DNA of 64,000 bases from Topomyia yanbarensis (GCF_030247195.1 NC_080672.1:25427906-25491905); one strand, 5' to 3'; positions 23,736-35,934 are shown, counted from the first letter of the stretch. Translations and numbers: made by a program. Notes: generated by a model not told the origin, from the letters alone.

Positions 23736-24159
23736 AGAAAATTTATATCAAAAGGTTTCCATTTCGAATAAGTTTAAAGTAAATGAATCTTAAATATATT
23801 TTATTCGTGGACTTATTGACTTTTCTTGGTGAAAATTAAATGGAGCCACCCTGTACAAACTACAGGCACGTTGGTCCAGTAGCTAGACTTGTTCAATTTG
23901 CTTCAAATTTGGGGCAAGCACTCCTGGTCCTTTTTTTTATGTCACTCTAGTGAATACACTGTTTAACATCCTCCCATGGGACATCAGAAAATTACTTTCT
24001 GAAAGATATCGAAAGTAGACGATTTATTTTCTAATAATAGTGAAGCTGTATATAGAAAAATAGTAGTACCATTGTTCAGGATCCGTAAAGTCGGCTTTAG
24101 TTTTCTCCCATATTTGCAAGCCTAACCAAGGGAAATCAGATAGGACACTTTTACTAAAC

Positions 24160-24326
24160 CTTTTTATTTTGTTCATAGAGGTTTTAACCTTAAGGTCATT
24201 CGCCTCTTCGGGTTAGGAAAACCTCTTAAAGGAAAATCTCTAATCCTATGTGCGGGGTTGGGACTCGAACCTAGGTGAGCTGCGTACAAGGCAATCGATT
24301 TACCAACTACGCTATGCCGGTCCCAT
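24160..24326 (-). mobile_element. tRNA-derived SINE (resembles Aedes Feilai)
   Basis: On the minus strand the sequence starts GGGACCGGCATAGCGTAGTT (Pol III box A region) and contains GGTTCGAGTCC (box B), followed by a tRNA-unrelated body to CCTCTATGAAC and an AAAATAAAAA tail. It is flanked by an exact 11-bp duplication, TTTTACTAAAC, at 24149-24159 and 24327-24337. This is a complete 167-bp SINE insertion; transcription would need RNA polymerase III, and mobilisation would need LINE proteins in trans. The family name is from memory. Confidence 0.85.
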
Positions 24327-24337
24327 TTTTACTAAAC

Positions 24338-26663
24338 ATTTCTGAACAGCTACAACAATTTTTGAAATGACGTTTTCAACAAAGCAAAAAATACATTTGT
24401 TCAACGTACAGTAGGATAATATAATCATATCGCTTCTTATAAACGTAGCAACGACGCTGATGCCATTTTATACGCATTCCATCGATTGTAGGCCGCGTAA
24501 TAAATGAAATCGTACGACATCCTTCCTAATATGACGAAAATAGGCTAAAAAACTAAAACATTTGTTTTGATTCAATAACAACTGAGATAAGTAGCGGTTT
24601 GAATGCTATGGTATGTCTACGACCTTATATATAACATATTGAAATTTTGAGCGATTTTATATGCGCTTGGAAATTTATTTGTTGAGTTTATAGCAGTAAA
24701 AACTTTGCCACTTCAGACCTGGTATTGGCTGAAAGGAACTATTTGATTTAACTTGAAATGTAATACAATATCATTTATAAGCATTGTTGATATTCAATGA
24801 TAGATCAAAACTAGTTCCTCTTCGCTATTAGATAATTTCATCACTGGTAAAATTCATTCGCCCAGAGTGAAACCACAAAGGCACATTTTTTCCACCGGAA
24901 ATCGATTGCTCTCCAACCATCACCACCACCAAGTTCATGATCGCTCCCCACTGAGTGTATGTTTTTATGTATGTCTGCGATGGGCTTGAGCTGATTCTCA
25001 GTGTACTTCACCTAAAAAAATAAACAAATACAGCCAATCGAAAAACGTTCAGCAGCATTTAGATCCTAATTTTCGTGAAGTTCTCGTTCCCCGTGCCTTT
25101 TTTTACATGGTTTGATGTATTTCACCTTGCGCGGAACAGAGCAATGGTACTGTTTGCTGTCATTTTTTTCTTTTTCTGCCAAACATGCATTTTTCACTCG
25201 TGGTTGCTGCTCGCACGAAGCGTTTTCGCCAAAGCTTTCCATTGGCAGGATATTTTTTTCCACTTAGCTAAATGTACACGATTGCCTATTGGACGTGTCT
25301 CGCTGCTACCGAATATTGTATATTATTTTCGCCCTCTTTTCCCGGAACCATCGTTGACGAGCCGGTACGCCACAGAGCGGGGATGCATTGCACCGATAGC
25401 ACACAAATATGTCGATTTTAATTTCCTGCGCCTTACCACCCCCCGCCCGAGCACCCACAATGGATTAGCTCGCGAAGGACGTTGTCGGCTGTGTACTAAA
25501 TATTCTACTGGAGGTCTGCCTTTCCTTTTTCCAATTAGATCTCGCTTCCTCGAGCCGTGTGTGAGCGAGTGGGTGGTTGGTAAGGTGGTGGCGTAAAGAG
25601 GAAATCGACTGAATCGAGAGCCATCGGGAAATCCCCGGCAAGCGCGTCGTGTCTATCTGAGTAGGATGTCTTTGGAGCAAGACGTCATCATCGTCATGGC
25701 TGATGCTGGCTACAATCAATGTCACTGTCGTGTCGTCACGCATCAATCCAGCACTCATTGTTTGACCAATCGGAAATGTGAGATGAATGAATGCTGCTAA
25801 CAGGTACAGTGAGCCGACAACGCTTTAGATCTTCTAAGACACAAATCGTGCTGAATTCTTGGCACCATTGAACATCGTGAAGCATAATTTTGAAAAAAAT
25901 ATTAATAGTACACTGGTAACAAGGTGGAGAGAAGTAACTAGAATGATTGTTGAGACTATACGAAAACCATTTGAAAACTTATTCCGCCATGATTAAACTG
26001 GAATTGAATAAATATACGGATTAATTATTTACCTCAACGAAGTGGAAACACAAAAACCAACTTGACTGGCTGTTCTGAAACATCCCTGCATTCGGTTCTG
26101 AACAAATGGTTATCGGTATATCATCATCAATAATTCAACGACAACATACCCGATCTAAAGTTTGTTGAATCGGGTTGGTTCTGGTTTGAAGCAGATTACT
26201 TCCAACCTTACGAAGCTGTTGCTATGTCTGAAGTGTTGTATGTCTTTGCTACACACAAACCGCATCTGCTTCCGAAAAAAAAGTAACTTCCACTCAGTTA
26301 CTGGCATTGGAAACTGCAAGTAAATAGCGTTTGATAGCTTTTGTAATTATCCTAAATTGTTTGCTATGTCTGGTTCGGCATCAACCGCGCCTTATTGGCA
26401 TGATTGATCACTCCATCAAACTAGTATGGGCAGTACACAGAAGGACTAATTATCTCCTTTTGTTGGTTTCTTTGAACAGCGGCGCTTGGTATAAATCATA
26501 TTCTGCAAGCATTCTGCTTGATAGTGACAGGGTTTTGTAAAAGGATGATTTCAATATTTGCCCTGCTCTTGCAGTACAGAATGTAGGGTGTTGTCGCCCT
26601 ATGTTCGAGCTTCGATCAGAAAAGGTCCCCAGAGTCGGCACTGAGAGTGGACATCCAAGTAAA
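24338..26663. other. Intron 2 sequence; no gene recognised
   Basis: AT-rich with one GC-richer island at about 25280-25700. Both strands of 25066-25760 have open frames of up to 173 codons, but the translations show no domain and are of low complexity (Phe-rich on plus). I see no repeat boundary here. Confidence 0.4.
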
Positions 26664-27330
26664 CACGGTGTGTTTGGTAGAACAATTTTATTCGAAAAAA
26701 ATCGGCATCGCTAAAACTTCAGCATGTGACAGAATGGGCTTTTCCCTTTCATTTGAAAGTAAAATTAAAATATTCTGTCGGGGGCTCCAGAACAACTTTT
26801 TATTTTAAAGTTTTTTTGTTTGAAAATTTAGGTTTTTCAATTAAACTGGTTCACATTTTTGCACCTAGGTAGTACTTTAGACATTCAAATATTACCAAAA
26901 GTGAGAATCTGATGGACAATTTCATTGTGTACAACTTTGTAGAAAACTACATTACGATCTAAAATCGCCAGAGAAAGCTATTAAATTTTTAACAAAGTTT
27001 CTAGATTCGCACGGGGCCTATTGGTTAAAAAGCTTTATTCCAAACCCGTTTTAATTTGTAAAAATGGATTGCCTTATTTTAACAGTGTGTCTCACTTTTA
27101 GTATTTTTTGAATGTATATAGTACTAATTAGTAGCAAAAATGCGAATTAATTTCATTAAAAAACTTAAGTTTTCAATCAAAAAACTTTAAAATAAAAAGT
27201 TGTTCTAGCCCCCCCGATAGAATATTTTAATTTTACTTTCAAATGAAAGGGAAAAATCCATTCTTTCATATCCCGAGGTTTTATAGATGCCGAATTTTTT
27301 TGAATAAAGTTGTTCGACAAAGACACCGTG
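26664..27330. mobile_element. 667-bp foldback element with long inverted repeats
   Basis: Begins CACGGTGT at 26664 and ends ACACCGTG at 27330. The arms pair over roughly 250 bases each (TTTTATTCAAAAA, CCCTTTCATTTGAAAGTAAAA, AACTTTTTATTTTAAAGTT blocks). The central 150 bases are unpaired. No coding capacity. A target duplication could not be fixed; TAAA and AAAT flank it. Confidence 0.7.
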
Positions 27331-27497
27331 AAAATAAGTAATGTTTGTAATAATTATCGTTTATAGCTCTCCAATAGACAATTGTGAATGGCTCCCCAAA
27401 TGAACGATCACTCAAGAAGATTTCGTTGAAGCTACTGTATTGAGTTGAACTAAATACAATGACGCCAATGCTGGAAGGTTAAAATTATATCACCAAG

Positions 27498-27796
27498 TAG
27501 GGTAAAGACCTAATGTTGGCACCATTAGAGAGGGTGCCGCACTATTCTATTAATTACGCAGCCTTCAGTCGACCAAATGCGCATAAATTGATATCAGTAT
27601 CCTTGCTTAGTTCCCAAGAACTAAAATAATAAGAAAAATGTCCTGAGAATGATGAATACTTCGAATGCCACGAAAACTCGAACCTGATGCTCCAATTTTC
27701 GCACTGCTATTGAGCCAATGCGTTGAACGAGGATGGCAGACGCTGCTCTAACTAACGGCCTCAAATGGGTAGGGTGAAAATGGGCTCCACACCCTA
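27498..27796. repeat. MITE family B, copy 1
   Basis: Terminal TAGGGTAAAGACC and the right-end complement GGGCTCCACACCCTA form imperfect inverted repeats with TA at both ends. The interior shares GAGCCAATGCGTTGAACGA and CTAACTAACGGCCTCAAATG with 47195-47517. Confidence 0.6.
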
Positions 27797-27849
27797 ACAA
27801 CTTACAAATGGCTGGCACTACGTTCGGCTGCTAAACTTCCAGAAATCTT

Positions 27850-28440
27850 TATACGGGCCTTGTTTAAAAACTTGTGTGCAATGATAATTCACGCGTGTAT
27901 ACAGAGAAACCCCTGCCGGCTCGAGGAAGACCGCCCGGCGTCCCAATATTTGATGCATTCATCCGAATCTGTAACCCTTGTCGTTGATTCCCGATGCCGG
28001 AAACTGAAAGTTTATATCTACGCCACCCCCCCCTTTCTCTCTGCCAGCCTTGTCCACCCTCTCTCCCATGTCTCTGATACATAGATGTAGGACTTCGCTC
28101 ACCCCCTTCCTACCATTGAATATCTTCCCAAAACTTATGTGCCCCCCTATCCTCTAGTTTTAGTTGATCAATATTTAATCTCGTTAAGAAATGCCCAACA
28201 ACACCAATACTTAAAAATAGCCCTTATTAATCCCCCTAATCTTAATAAAATTGAGCCACTCCCTCTAACTATTTCTAGTTAATATGCTTGTAAAATGTTC
28301 CGCTTAGTTAATAATTAATTGCTCCAACAATCTCCCTTCTAAAAATCATTAAGTGCATTGCTATGCAAAAAACACACACAAAATGACCCGTCCCCCTAAT
28401 CTTACGAATATTATATTATCCCCTCTTGTATATGTATAAG
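27850..28440 (+). other. Pyrimidine-rich segment, possible LINE 3' end
   Basis: 28020-28400 has repeated C runs and CCCCCTAATCTTA twice (about 28232 and 28392) and no coding frame. The texture resembles a retrotransposon 3' untranslated region, but no adjoining ORF was identified. Confidence 0.25.
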
Positions 28441-28589
28441 TTAGTTGTAAAGCTTTTTTTTTGTTTTATTATATAAAAACAAAATAATATTGAAATGTGT
28501 AACCCCCTTCAATGAAGACAATTTACTATAAATGTAAACAAAAGTCGCACTCATAGTTTTGTACCCAACAATTTTTCTCCACCAAGGAA

Positions 28590-28800
28590 TTGTTTTAAAC
28601 CACTTTGCGAGTAAAGAACACAAAACCTATAACTAAATTAGTTATTGGAGGTGTTTCGAGTTCCTCTCATCAGTATCCGACACTAACTTAGTTAACGGAC
28701 TAAGCTAGCGCCGGCTTGACGCTAGCTCAAAAAAAAACACGATTTGTGTTTCTGAGCAAACCTCTAGTCCTACGGTATGTCCCGTAGTAAAAGAAGTTAT
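28590..28800. repeat. MITE-like repeat family A, third copy
   Basis: Contains CACAAAACCTATAACTAAAT, CTCATCAGTATCCGACACTA and CTAAGCTAGCGCCGGCT as in 13300-13400, so it is the same family. It shows only the left half; the right part decays near 28800. Confidence 0.55.
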
Positions 28801-29003
28801 TTTTTAAGCTGATGAGACTTCCGAAACTTGGTTCGTCTTAGTATTAAACTGGGTTCGACCGTATGATCTTCCTCAGGGCAAGTTAGTCCGCGAAGTAGTC
28901 TAATATTCCGCAAGACACGGAGATATTCAGCTGTGCCAGATATCTCGAAAGTTGGTCTACATAAGCTCAGAATTGTGAGTCTAAAGCAAACATATAACGT
29001 TTC

Positions 29004-29443
29004 TATGTTACTATGTTTTAATTGCCGCAAGGTTGTACTGTATCGATTCTGTTGGCTGTTTTCGACAAATGCAATGCTAAGAGAAACGAAAGCAATGAAA
29101 TTGAACGACGGATAGGTATTCTAGAGCGAATCAGCTATAAACATAGCACGGAAAACTAGGACTAGGCAGGCTCGTATGGACATGATGGAAAAGAAATGTG
29201 AAGAATCCTTTGCCTTCTGCTGGTAGGAGTTGGACGTTACACCCAAGTCTACCGCATGGTCGTTGATAGATCATCAAGTTTTACCGCCGACGCCTCCTAC
29301 CAGCAGAAGGATTTTTCACATTTCTTTTCGATCATGTCCATATGAGCCTGCCTAGTTCTAGTTTTCCGTTCCAAATTTATTATTGATAGCCAACAAAATA
29401 GATACAGTACAACCTTGCGACAATCAAAACATAGTAACATAAT
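29004..29443. repeat. 440-bp long hairpin (imperfect palindrome)
   Basis: Outer arms: TACTATGTTTTAATTGCCGC (29009) pairs with 29385-29443, and the shared CAAGGTTGTACTGTATC block is exact. Inner arms: 29148-29232 pairs with 29290-29370 through GACATGAT, AAAAGAAATGTGAA, TTCTGCTGGTAGGAG. The left side has about 87 unpaired bases (29061-29147) with no partner. Stem of about 140 pairs, loop about 60 bases. No coding evidence. It may be a foldback transposon or a hairpin-RNA source. Confidence 0.7.
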
Positions 29444-30589
29444 TATGAAAATGTTCAGCAATTTTCATATTTTTCATGAAAAAATCGCAAATTAACGGTT
29501 ATTTTATATTGTTGTCACAAAACAGCATAGTACTTTTAATAAATGAATATAACATAGCATACAGTTGGAAAGGTCATTTCTTCTCCGTTACAAAACAATT
29601 TAAAAAATGGAAAATCGACTCATCTGTGATAAATATTCACTGTTTTATACAATATCATATTTCGTTCATTCTCCCATTCAACAATTTATCACCAAACAAG
29701 GTGGAACGTTTTCTCCTGTCCACTCTTTTCTACAGAAATACGAAAATCAATTCGATCGAATATTCATGAAACCCGGAACAAACGCCCTCAATTTTCAGTG
29801 GTCAGCAAATTACTTGAATTGGAAATAATATTATCTCATCACTCGTCATGAGATTCCTTTCTTTCCTACCCTGTTCCCGAACTAAGAAAAAACAAAATCA
29901 AATTCACTTTGGAAAACAGCTACTAGTTGTGTCAGCAATTCATGTTGATTATAACGAACATGGTAGCATTTTCTACCCGATTTTCACTTCAAGGCGTTTT
30001 TCGATCCCTTATCGATCCAACCACAGGTGCGTTTTGCAATCACCATTGGGGGCGAAAATGTGCCGAAAAACGGAGAAACGTTTTACACTTGTAGAAAATT
30101 TTGGCGGAAAAATTACAACAAAATGAATAGCAGCTCAGATATCTGCTACAAGTGGTGGAAGGGTCTTTTCACATAGTAACGAAAAACATTAAATTATAGT
30201 CAAAATAAATACGTAATAATTTATTGCTAGTTTGTAAAATCATTTAAATATTTTTTACCAACAACTTTGTGTGTTGAGTTTTCGCTTTATGAGTAGTCGA
30301 AATGTTGGATGAAAACTACTGACTACCCCGTACTTCTCATTACTTAAATCAGTTTGACTAGTCAGAGTATTTTCTTTTTCTAGCCTTTTTGATTCAAGTA
30401 GATCGTGAACATAAGAACATAACATAACATTAGAATTTTATTCGCGCTCCGATCGTTCGGACCTGTATCTAATGCAGTTTCGTGTGCCCACGCGACTTTT
30501 AATTTCTTAAATCTTCCGTAATTTCCATACCTCCATTCGTACTTTGTTGCTTTTTGTCGGGATCTGGGCACTTGCATAAATCATCTGAT
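29444..30589. other. Intron 2 sequence; nothing recognised
   Basis: Very AT-rich, no domain in the 29476-29828 or 29848-30126 frames, no repeat ends visible. Confidence 0.4.
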
Positions 30590-32230
30590 TCCCTGTTTGA
30601 AATCCTACCCATTGAACTCGGTCGTTTTTATCGACTCCGAGTATTTTGAAGATTTCGAAAGACTTTACGGAACGGTATTACGCCGTGACCAAAATTTCAA
30701 AAGTCCGCCCCGATAAACTCAGGGTTAGGGTTTCCAATCTAAAGCAATCAAATGACATTGCTGAAGATACGATTCTTACGACAGAATACAATATCTATGC
30801 ACCCGCCCGCAAAATTGAGATGAATGGTGTAGTAACCCGAGCAAAGTCTGACAACACATTGAAAACTAAACTTGATGTTGTGATGTTCGGCAAATGATTA
30901 CTCAGGTTATTGTCGTTTTGGTCGTTTTAACGGTTAAAAGATCAAAATAGAGAGCAGCAAAATTGTCCTATGACATCAAACAGAAAACTAATTCTGCTAT
31001 CAGTGAGAGTAAATTGAAAGGTTTTTAAGATGTTGAATTTTTTTTATAACAAAATACGTATTCACTTTGATGTTTCACCAAACAAATATAAACATCGAAA
31101 ATTCTTCTAAGAAACAAGGATAGCAAAATGAGATCAAAATGTGATATCATATTTAAAAAATCTAAAACTGATAGCACAATAAGATTTCAATTTGATGCTA
31201 TTATCAAAATATGATTTCTACTTGTTGTAACTTTGATGTTCGACTTTGCTCGGGAGCCGATTCAAACTTAACACGCGTAGATCTGCTCGAGCAATAGGTT
31301 GGCTGTTTCAAATCCCCCTTATCCACCCAGCGAATATCTTGGATTACAAGCGATTGCTTTCAGGAGATAGGTCAGGTCATAAAAGGTTAGTCAAAACCAC
31401 ATTTTCATTCAGATTAGTTTAGGGGGACTTTCGTCCGGTCTGCTTTGCCAAATTACGACCATTTTGACAAGGTTAGTCGGGAGCTGAACTGTAAATCCCG
31501 AAGTTATGCAATAGGTGCACATACCTACTTAAAATTAAGTCAGGTTTTTTGTGTTTCGGATTCGACCTGGACTTTTTTTTTATTAAGTACCCAGCTAGCG
31601 ACCCAGTCATCTGTTAGCTACCGACGAGGAGAATCCGAAACACTAAAAACCCTAAAGGCTAGTCTGCAAGTTTGCCTTTTTTTTAACCATGGTGCGCTGA
31701 ATACAAGCAATTGAGCCACAAATTGTGGCAATATGGTCCGTTGTGCTAAGTTTGAAGGGATGATTCTCGCGGGGATAATGCTCAAGAGTGTCGCTACTGT
31801 GAGAAATTACACGAGCTTTTGACATGTCCCGCGTACAAATTGCGCGAGTAAAAACTAAAACCTCCTCTTAAGGATCAGGCGACGGTCAGGAAACCGTTTG
31901 TGATCCTTTTCAAGTCTGCACGTGGAAGCCATCAACGCATCCGACTTTTAGTGGAACGTAGCACGTCCAGGGGCTAACGAAGTGAAGTCGTTTTTTCGTG
32001 ACGGCATCCGGAGAGGCTCACGGAAGATGAACGAGTGTTTTTCGGTGTGGAGCGACAGTTGCAGGAGTGTGCGCGGCCCTTGGTATTTTATCGCAGTCCG
32101 GTTGAGAAGGAAGCAGATTCCCTCGTGCTGAACTTAGCTAATCTTCTACGCGAATTGAACGCCCCATCGCCGCTGATGACTAGTGATCGTCGAAAAAGCC
32201 GCAGAAGATAACACCACGATGTCCACACGA
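30590..32230 (+). pseudogene. Jockey-group LINE ORF1 relic, split by insertions
   Basis: About 30660-30870 encodes ERYYAVTKISKVRPDKLRVR followed by VSNLKQSNDIAED and APARKIEMNGVVT, an RRM-like part of a gag-type ORF1. About 31430-31500 resumes with VRSALPNYDHFDKVSRELNC (usual form SALPNY before the zinc knuckles). About 31780-31850 reads ECRYCEKLHELLTCPAYKLR, the last zinc knuckle. A further piece near 32040-32210 (ERQLQECARPLVFYRS) may be its tail. The gaps 30900-31260 and 31543-31652 are insertions. The product would package LINE RNA. Confidence 0.6.
31543..31652. repeat. 110-bp palindromic insertion in a LINE ORF1
   Basis: GGTTTTTTGTGTTTCGGATT at 31543-31562 pairs with AATCCGAAACACTAAAAACC ending at 31652. 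It contains a CAGCTAGCGACC-type centre reminiscent of repeat family A. Confidence 0.6.
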
Positions 32231-32380
32231 AAGCCGGCTATGGCAGGGCTGCCATACCACGCCAAATCAATGTCCTACAAGAACGAGCAAACAAGGCGCA
32301 GCAACGAAGTCCGTGGAGACGTACAATTTGTGGAACGAATGGGTGGTCCCCCGACACGGATGTGTGATCCTACAGTATAC

Positions 32381-33993
32381 AGGGTGTTTGGTTCATGAGT
32401 AAGAATCTCTCGAGGGGTGTCATATTTGGAGCAAAAAATCGTTCTACACTTACCATCAAATCTCAACCGTTACAGAGTTATTGAACTTTTTGTGTAAAAA
32501 ACTTGTTTATCTTAATACACCTCTAACTCAAACAGTATACCTCGTATCTTAAATCTTTTAGTGCCATTGGAAAGGTGAGAAAATTTTCTATTGAATAATG
32601 TTCTCATATCTTTCAGATAATTAGTTTTAATTATCTTTTAGTTGTAAAGTAGTTAAAAGTTAGTGTTTTTGATGAGGTTTTTGTTAATTTTCTCAAAATA
32701 ATGAATTATGATTATAGCAATATCTATTATCCAAAAGTTGGGTTTGAGGACGATTCATAATTTGTTCTTCAACATAATATTCCTATCTCTTCTAGTTTCC
32801 TTGTAATTTGACTTCTAAACTTTTCCTGTAATTGACTTGCAAGTTCTTAAAAGACTCTAATCTAAAAAATAGTCTTTATATCGCTATTATCAAGGATTCA
32901 TTGGAAAGCTGAGAAAATTTTCTTTCGATGTATGTACAGATATCTTTTAGTTAAGTGTACTACATGACTTTTTACTAGTAAAATAACTCAAAATTTGCGT
33001 TTTTTGATGATTTTTGTAATTATTCTAATTATTAATCAATTAAATTTAACGTCACTATTGTTCTTTTGGTGCCCCTTAATATTCTCTACAACTTGTTATT
33101 TGACATATTATCCCTATCGCTTTTCATTTCGCTGCAATTTAATAGTTAACACAGCATGGCCTTATCACAAATGCAGTGGGTTCGAAATCGTTGTTTTTGC
33201 ATATGAAACGAGAAGATAAAAATGATTTTGCTTCGAAACTAAAAGAGATAATTGAATGAAGTCAAAGGAAGAATTGTAGAACTTGCTGAGATGCATAAAT
33301 TCCATGATAAAAATGGCGAAGTTTATTATTTACTATTTTAAGAAATAACGAAAATGCTAATAATAACACTAACTTTAAACTAATTAACTTCTAAAAGAAT
33401 ACTAAATTCACTTAACTGAAAGGTATTAATACATTTTTCTCTGCAAAATTTTCCTGGCTTTCGAATAAAACTAAGAAAAGGTACAATAAGTGCCATACTT
33501 TTTCAATAAGAGCTAGTATTAGTGAATATGAGATAAAAATATCTAAGTTCAATAACCCAAACACATGAAAACAAGACAAGATAAGTATATCATGTCCAAG
33601 AACTAATTATACAACTTTTCAAGACTAACAATTTGAATTATTAAAATAGTAATGTTTACTATTAAGATTTTCGCGAAGTGAACGAAAAATCGATCAAAAT
33701 TGTTAAATTTTAAATAAATTGCTGTGAAAAGATTACTTAACCTCATTAGCTGAAACATTTGAGGACATTTTCCAGTGGAAAATTTTCTCACCTATCCAAT
33801 GGATCTAAAATATTTGGAATACAAAGTATATTTTTTGAGTTAGAGCTATTTTAAGACAACTAAGTTTTTAACACAAAAAGTTCAATAACTTAGTAACGGT
33901 TGAGATTTCATGGTATGTGTAGAACGATTTTTTTCTCCAAATATGACAGTCAATCATCCCTCGAGAGGTTCTTAACCATAAACCAAACACCCT
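32381..33993. mobile_element. 1.6-kb foldback element with inverted repeats over 210 bp
   Basis: Starts AGGGTGTTTGGTTCAT at 32381; the reverse complement of the right end reads AGGGTGTTTGGTTTAT. The arms pair through CTCTCGAGGG, TCATATTTGGAG, AAAAATCGTTCTACAC, AAATCTCAACCGTTAC and CATTGGA-AGGTGAGAAAATTTTC, about 210 bases each. A version of the inner arm block (CATTGGAAAGCTGAGAAAAT) recurs inside at about 32898-32920. No transposase frame, so non-autonomous. Confidence 0.8.
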
Positions 33994-34009
33994 ATTTTTG
34001 TGCTCCGGG

Positions 34010-34713
34010 AAAAACCTGTTTTAATCCACCTAGTGGTGCATTTGTGCCTTTCTCATTTGTCCAAACTACGATTCCATGGCTGGTTATGTTCAATACAACT
34101 GTGGAAATGAATATTACATATTCAGTACGATTTGCACATACATACAATGGATCGACAGCCACGATCTTGAGATGCTATGTGTCGACACTGAAACGTCGCT
34201 TGAAACCAGCGGCGGATCAAGGAAGAGGATCCGGGGGGTCCGGACCCTGCCGAAAGTTTTCAACTTGTTAAGAAATTTTAAACTAGTTTCAATTTTGAAG
34301 TAGCAACCCCTCATTGCATACTCCTACCTACGCCTAAATAAGTAAAAAAATCGCGGTCGGGATTAGGTTGACGATTTTTAGAGTGATTGCATAACCTTTC
34401 TATATGAGAAAGGCAAAAAGTCCAAAAAAGTCAATTTTCGTCAAATTTTTTTTTCTCTATTTCAAATTTTCCCTTACTCCCCCCCTTTGAGAATTTTTCA
34501 TTTCAGTTTATATGGGAATTTGCTGTTTGGTCGCACTCTTCAACCCGTAATTCCGGAACCAGAAGTCCAATCAACAAAAAATTCAATAGCAGCCGATGGG
34601 AAGGTTGTACCTTTCATTTGAGACTAAGTTTGTGCAAATCGGTCCACCCATCTCTGAGAAACATATTTTTAGAGTGATTGCATAACCTTTCTATATGAGA
34701 AAGGCAAAAAGGC
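34010..34713 (+). repeat. Mosquito repeat with GCCTTTCTC / GAGAAAGGC ends, two adjoining units
   Basis: TTTTTAGAGTGATTGCATAA followed by CCTTTCTATATGAGAAAGGC occurs at about 34376-34415 and again at 34669-34708. The first unit opens near GTGCCTTTCTCATTTG (34047). The second holds TAATTCCGGAACCAGAAGTC, a block that also occurs (as CGGAATTCTGGTTCCGGAGT) at 54275-54300. Further copies lie at 54030-54570 and 54770-55000. Confidence 0.6.
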
Positions 34714-34995
34714 TTGTAGAAGAAGTGAGGTTAGAGACAAGCGATACAATCATGGTCGAATGTTCGTGACTGGACTGTGCGATCAGTTTTAATTTTTTCA
34801 ATTTCAAGCATTTTCAATTCGTGTTTCTGGACGGAATGGAGATGTTTTGTGCTCATTACGCACAGCGTGGTTTCAAACTAATTTTTCTCCTTAGGGAGGA
34901 ATGTTGCTGGCTTAACAAACAACAGCGGTCCTCATTCGGCGGCACGTTTTGTGGATCACTCCATGGAAAGAAACGCAGCGCTTGCCTGTCAAATA

Positions 34996-35584
34996 GGGCA
35001 TTGAAAAAAACTTTTTTTTTAATTCTCAAAGGCCCCTCTCTCATATTGTGACAAATGACAAAGTAAGCGCAGATGCCAAATTTCACATCATTTGAACAAT
35101 TTTAGACCCCCGCCCACTTCGATTGAAATTTTTGAACTTGGTACTATGGGAAAATATGGAGGAAAAATATATTAAATGCTATAACTTTTGAAGTAGCACT
35201 CAAAAAATTACAATTCATACTTATTTTCAAAAGAAATAACCTTAGTATTTGAATGGAGATATTTCTGTTTCTCGAAAAATACGGGAAAGTGGGGTACTGG
35301 GTCATTTTGTTCCCAAAATCCCCTAAGTTAAATTATTTTTCTGCTCCGTGATGCAAATCGTACTTATTTTGCAGGTTTTCTAATGTGTAAAAATCTGAGA
35401 AATCGAACGGAACCTTATTGACCTTTTTCCGAATAGGAGAAGTTGGGGTTATAGGGCTTTTGTCATTCTTGCATATATCTCTATTATTCTTCAACCAATT
35501 TTCATAAAATGTAACTTGTTGAACGTGGAAAATTCTTAGGAATATAACAAAAATAAATTCGTTACCGGTAAAATTCAGAAACAT
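34996..35584 (+). repeat. Left terminal inverted repeat of the histone-bearing element
   Basis: Pairs with 39960-40572. Best blocks: TCGATTGAAATTTTTGAACT, TATAACTTTTGAAGTAGCAC, TGGAGATATTTCTGTTTCTC, AGAAATCGAACGGAAC and AAATAAATTCGTTACC. Similarity is very high to about 35470 and moderate to 35584. Confidence 0.85.
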
Positions 35585-35934
35585 TTTTTTGTAATTAACT
35601 ATACAAATCACATTTTTTGAAGTAGAATACTTCTAACGTTTCAATATGGGGTCCCATTTCAAAAATTTCAGTTGAGAAATTTTCCCAGGTTTGAAATGCG
35701 AGTATCTTCCGTTCTACTGGACGAAATCGCAATATTTTTGCACTATCTGATCGGAAATTTGTGCACGTGTTTCGTATTAAATTTCGGAATTACTGCGACT
35801 ACTATAAATAAACCAAAACAAGGATTTTCAGAAAATCCTTCGGAAACAGCGAGGAAAATGCGCAATTTGCCAGCATATCCCACGCAGAGCCGTCAAAAAG
35901 GAGCATGTAAGCGTTTCATTACATACGGGAATGT

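Noticed and set aside
24242..24326. A functional tRNA gene on the minus strand
   Set aside because: It has A and B boxes but is followed by a SINE body and tail and is framed by an 11-bp target duplication, so it is the head of a SINE.
25075..25596. A 173-codon secreted or membrane protein
   Set aside because: Phe-rich low-complexity translation in a pyrimidine-rich stretch, no domain, no conserved neighbour; the opposite strand is also open.
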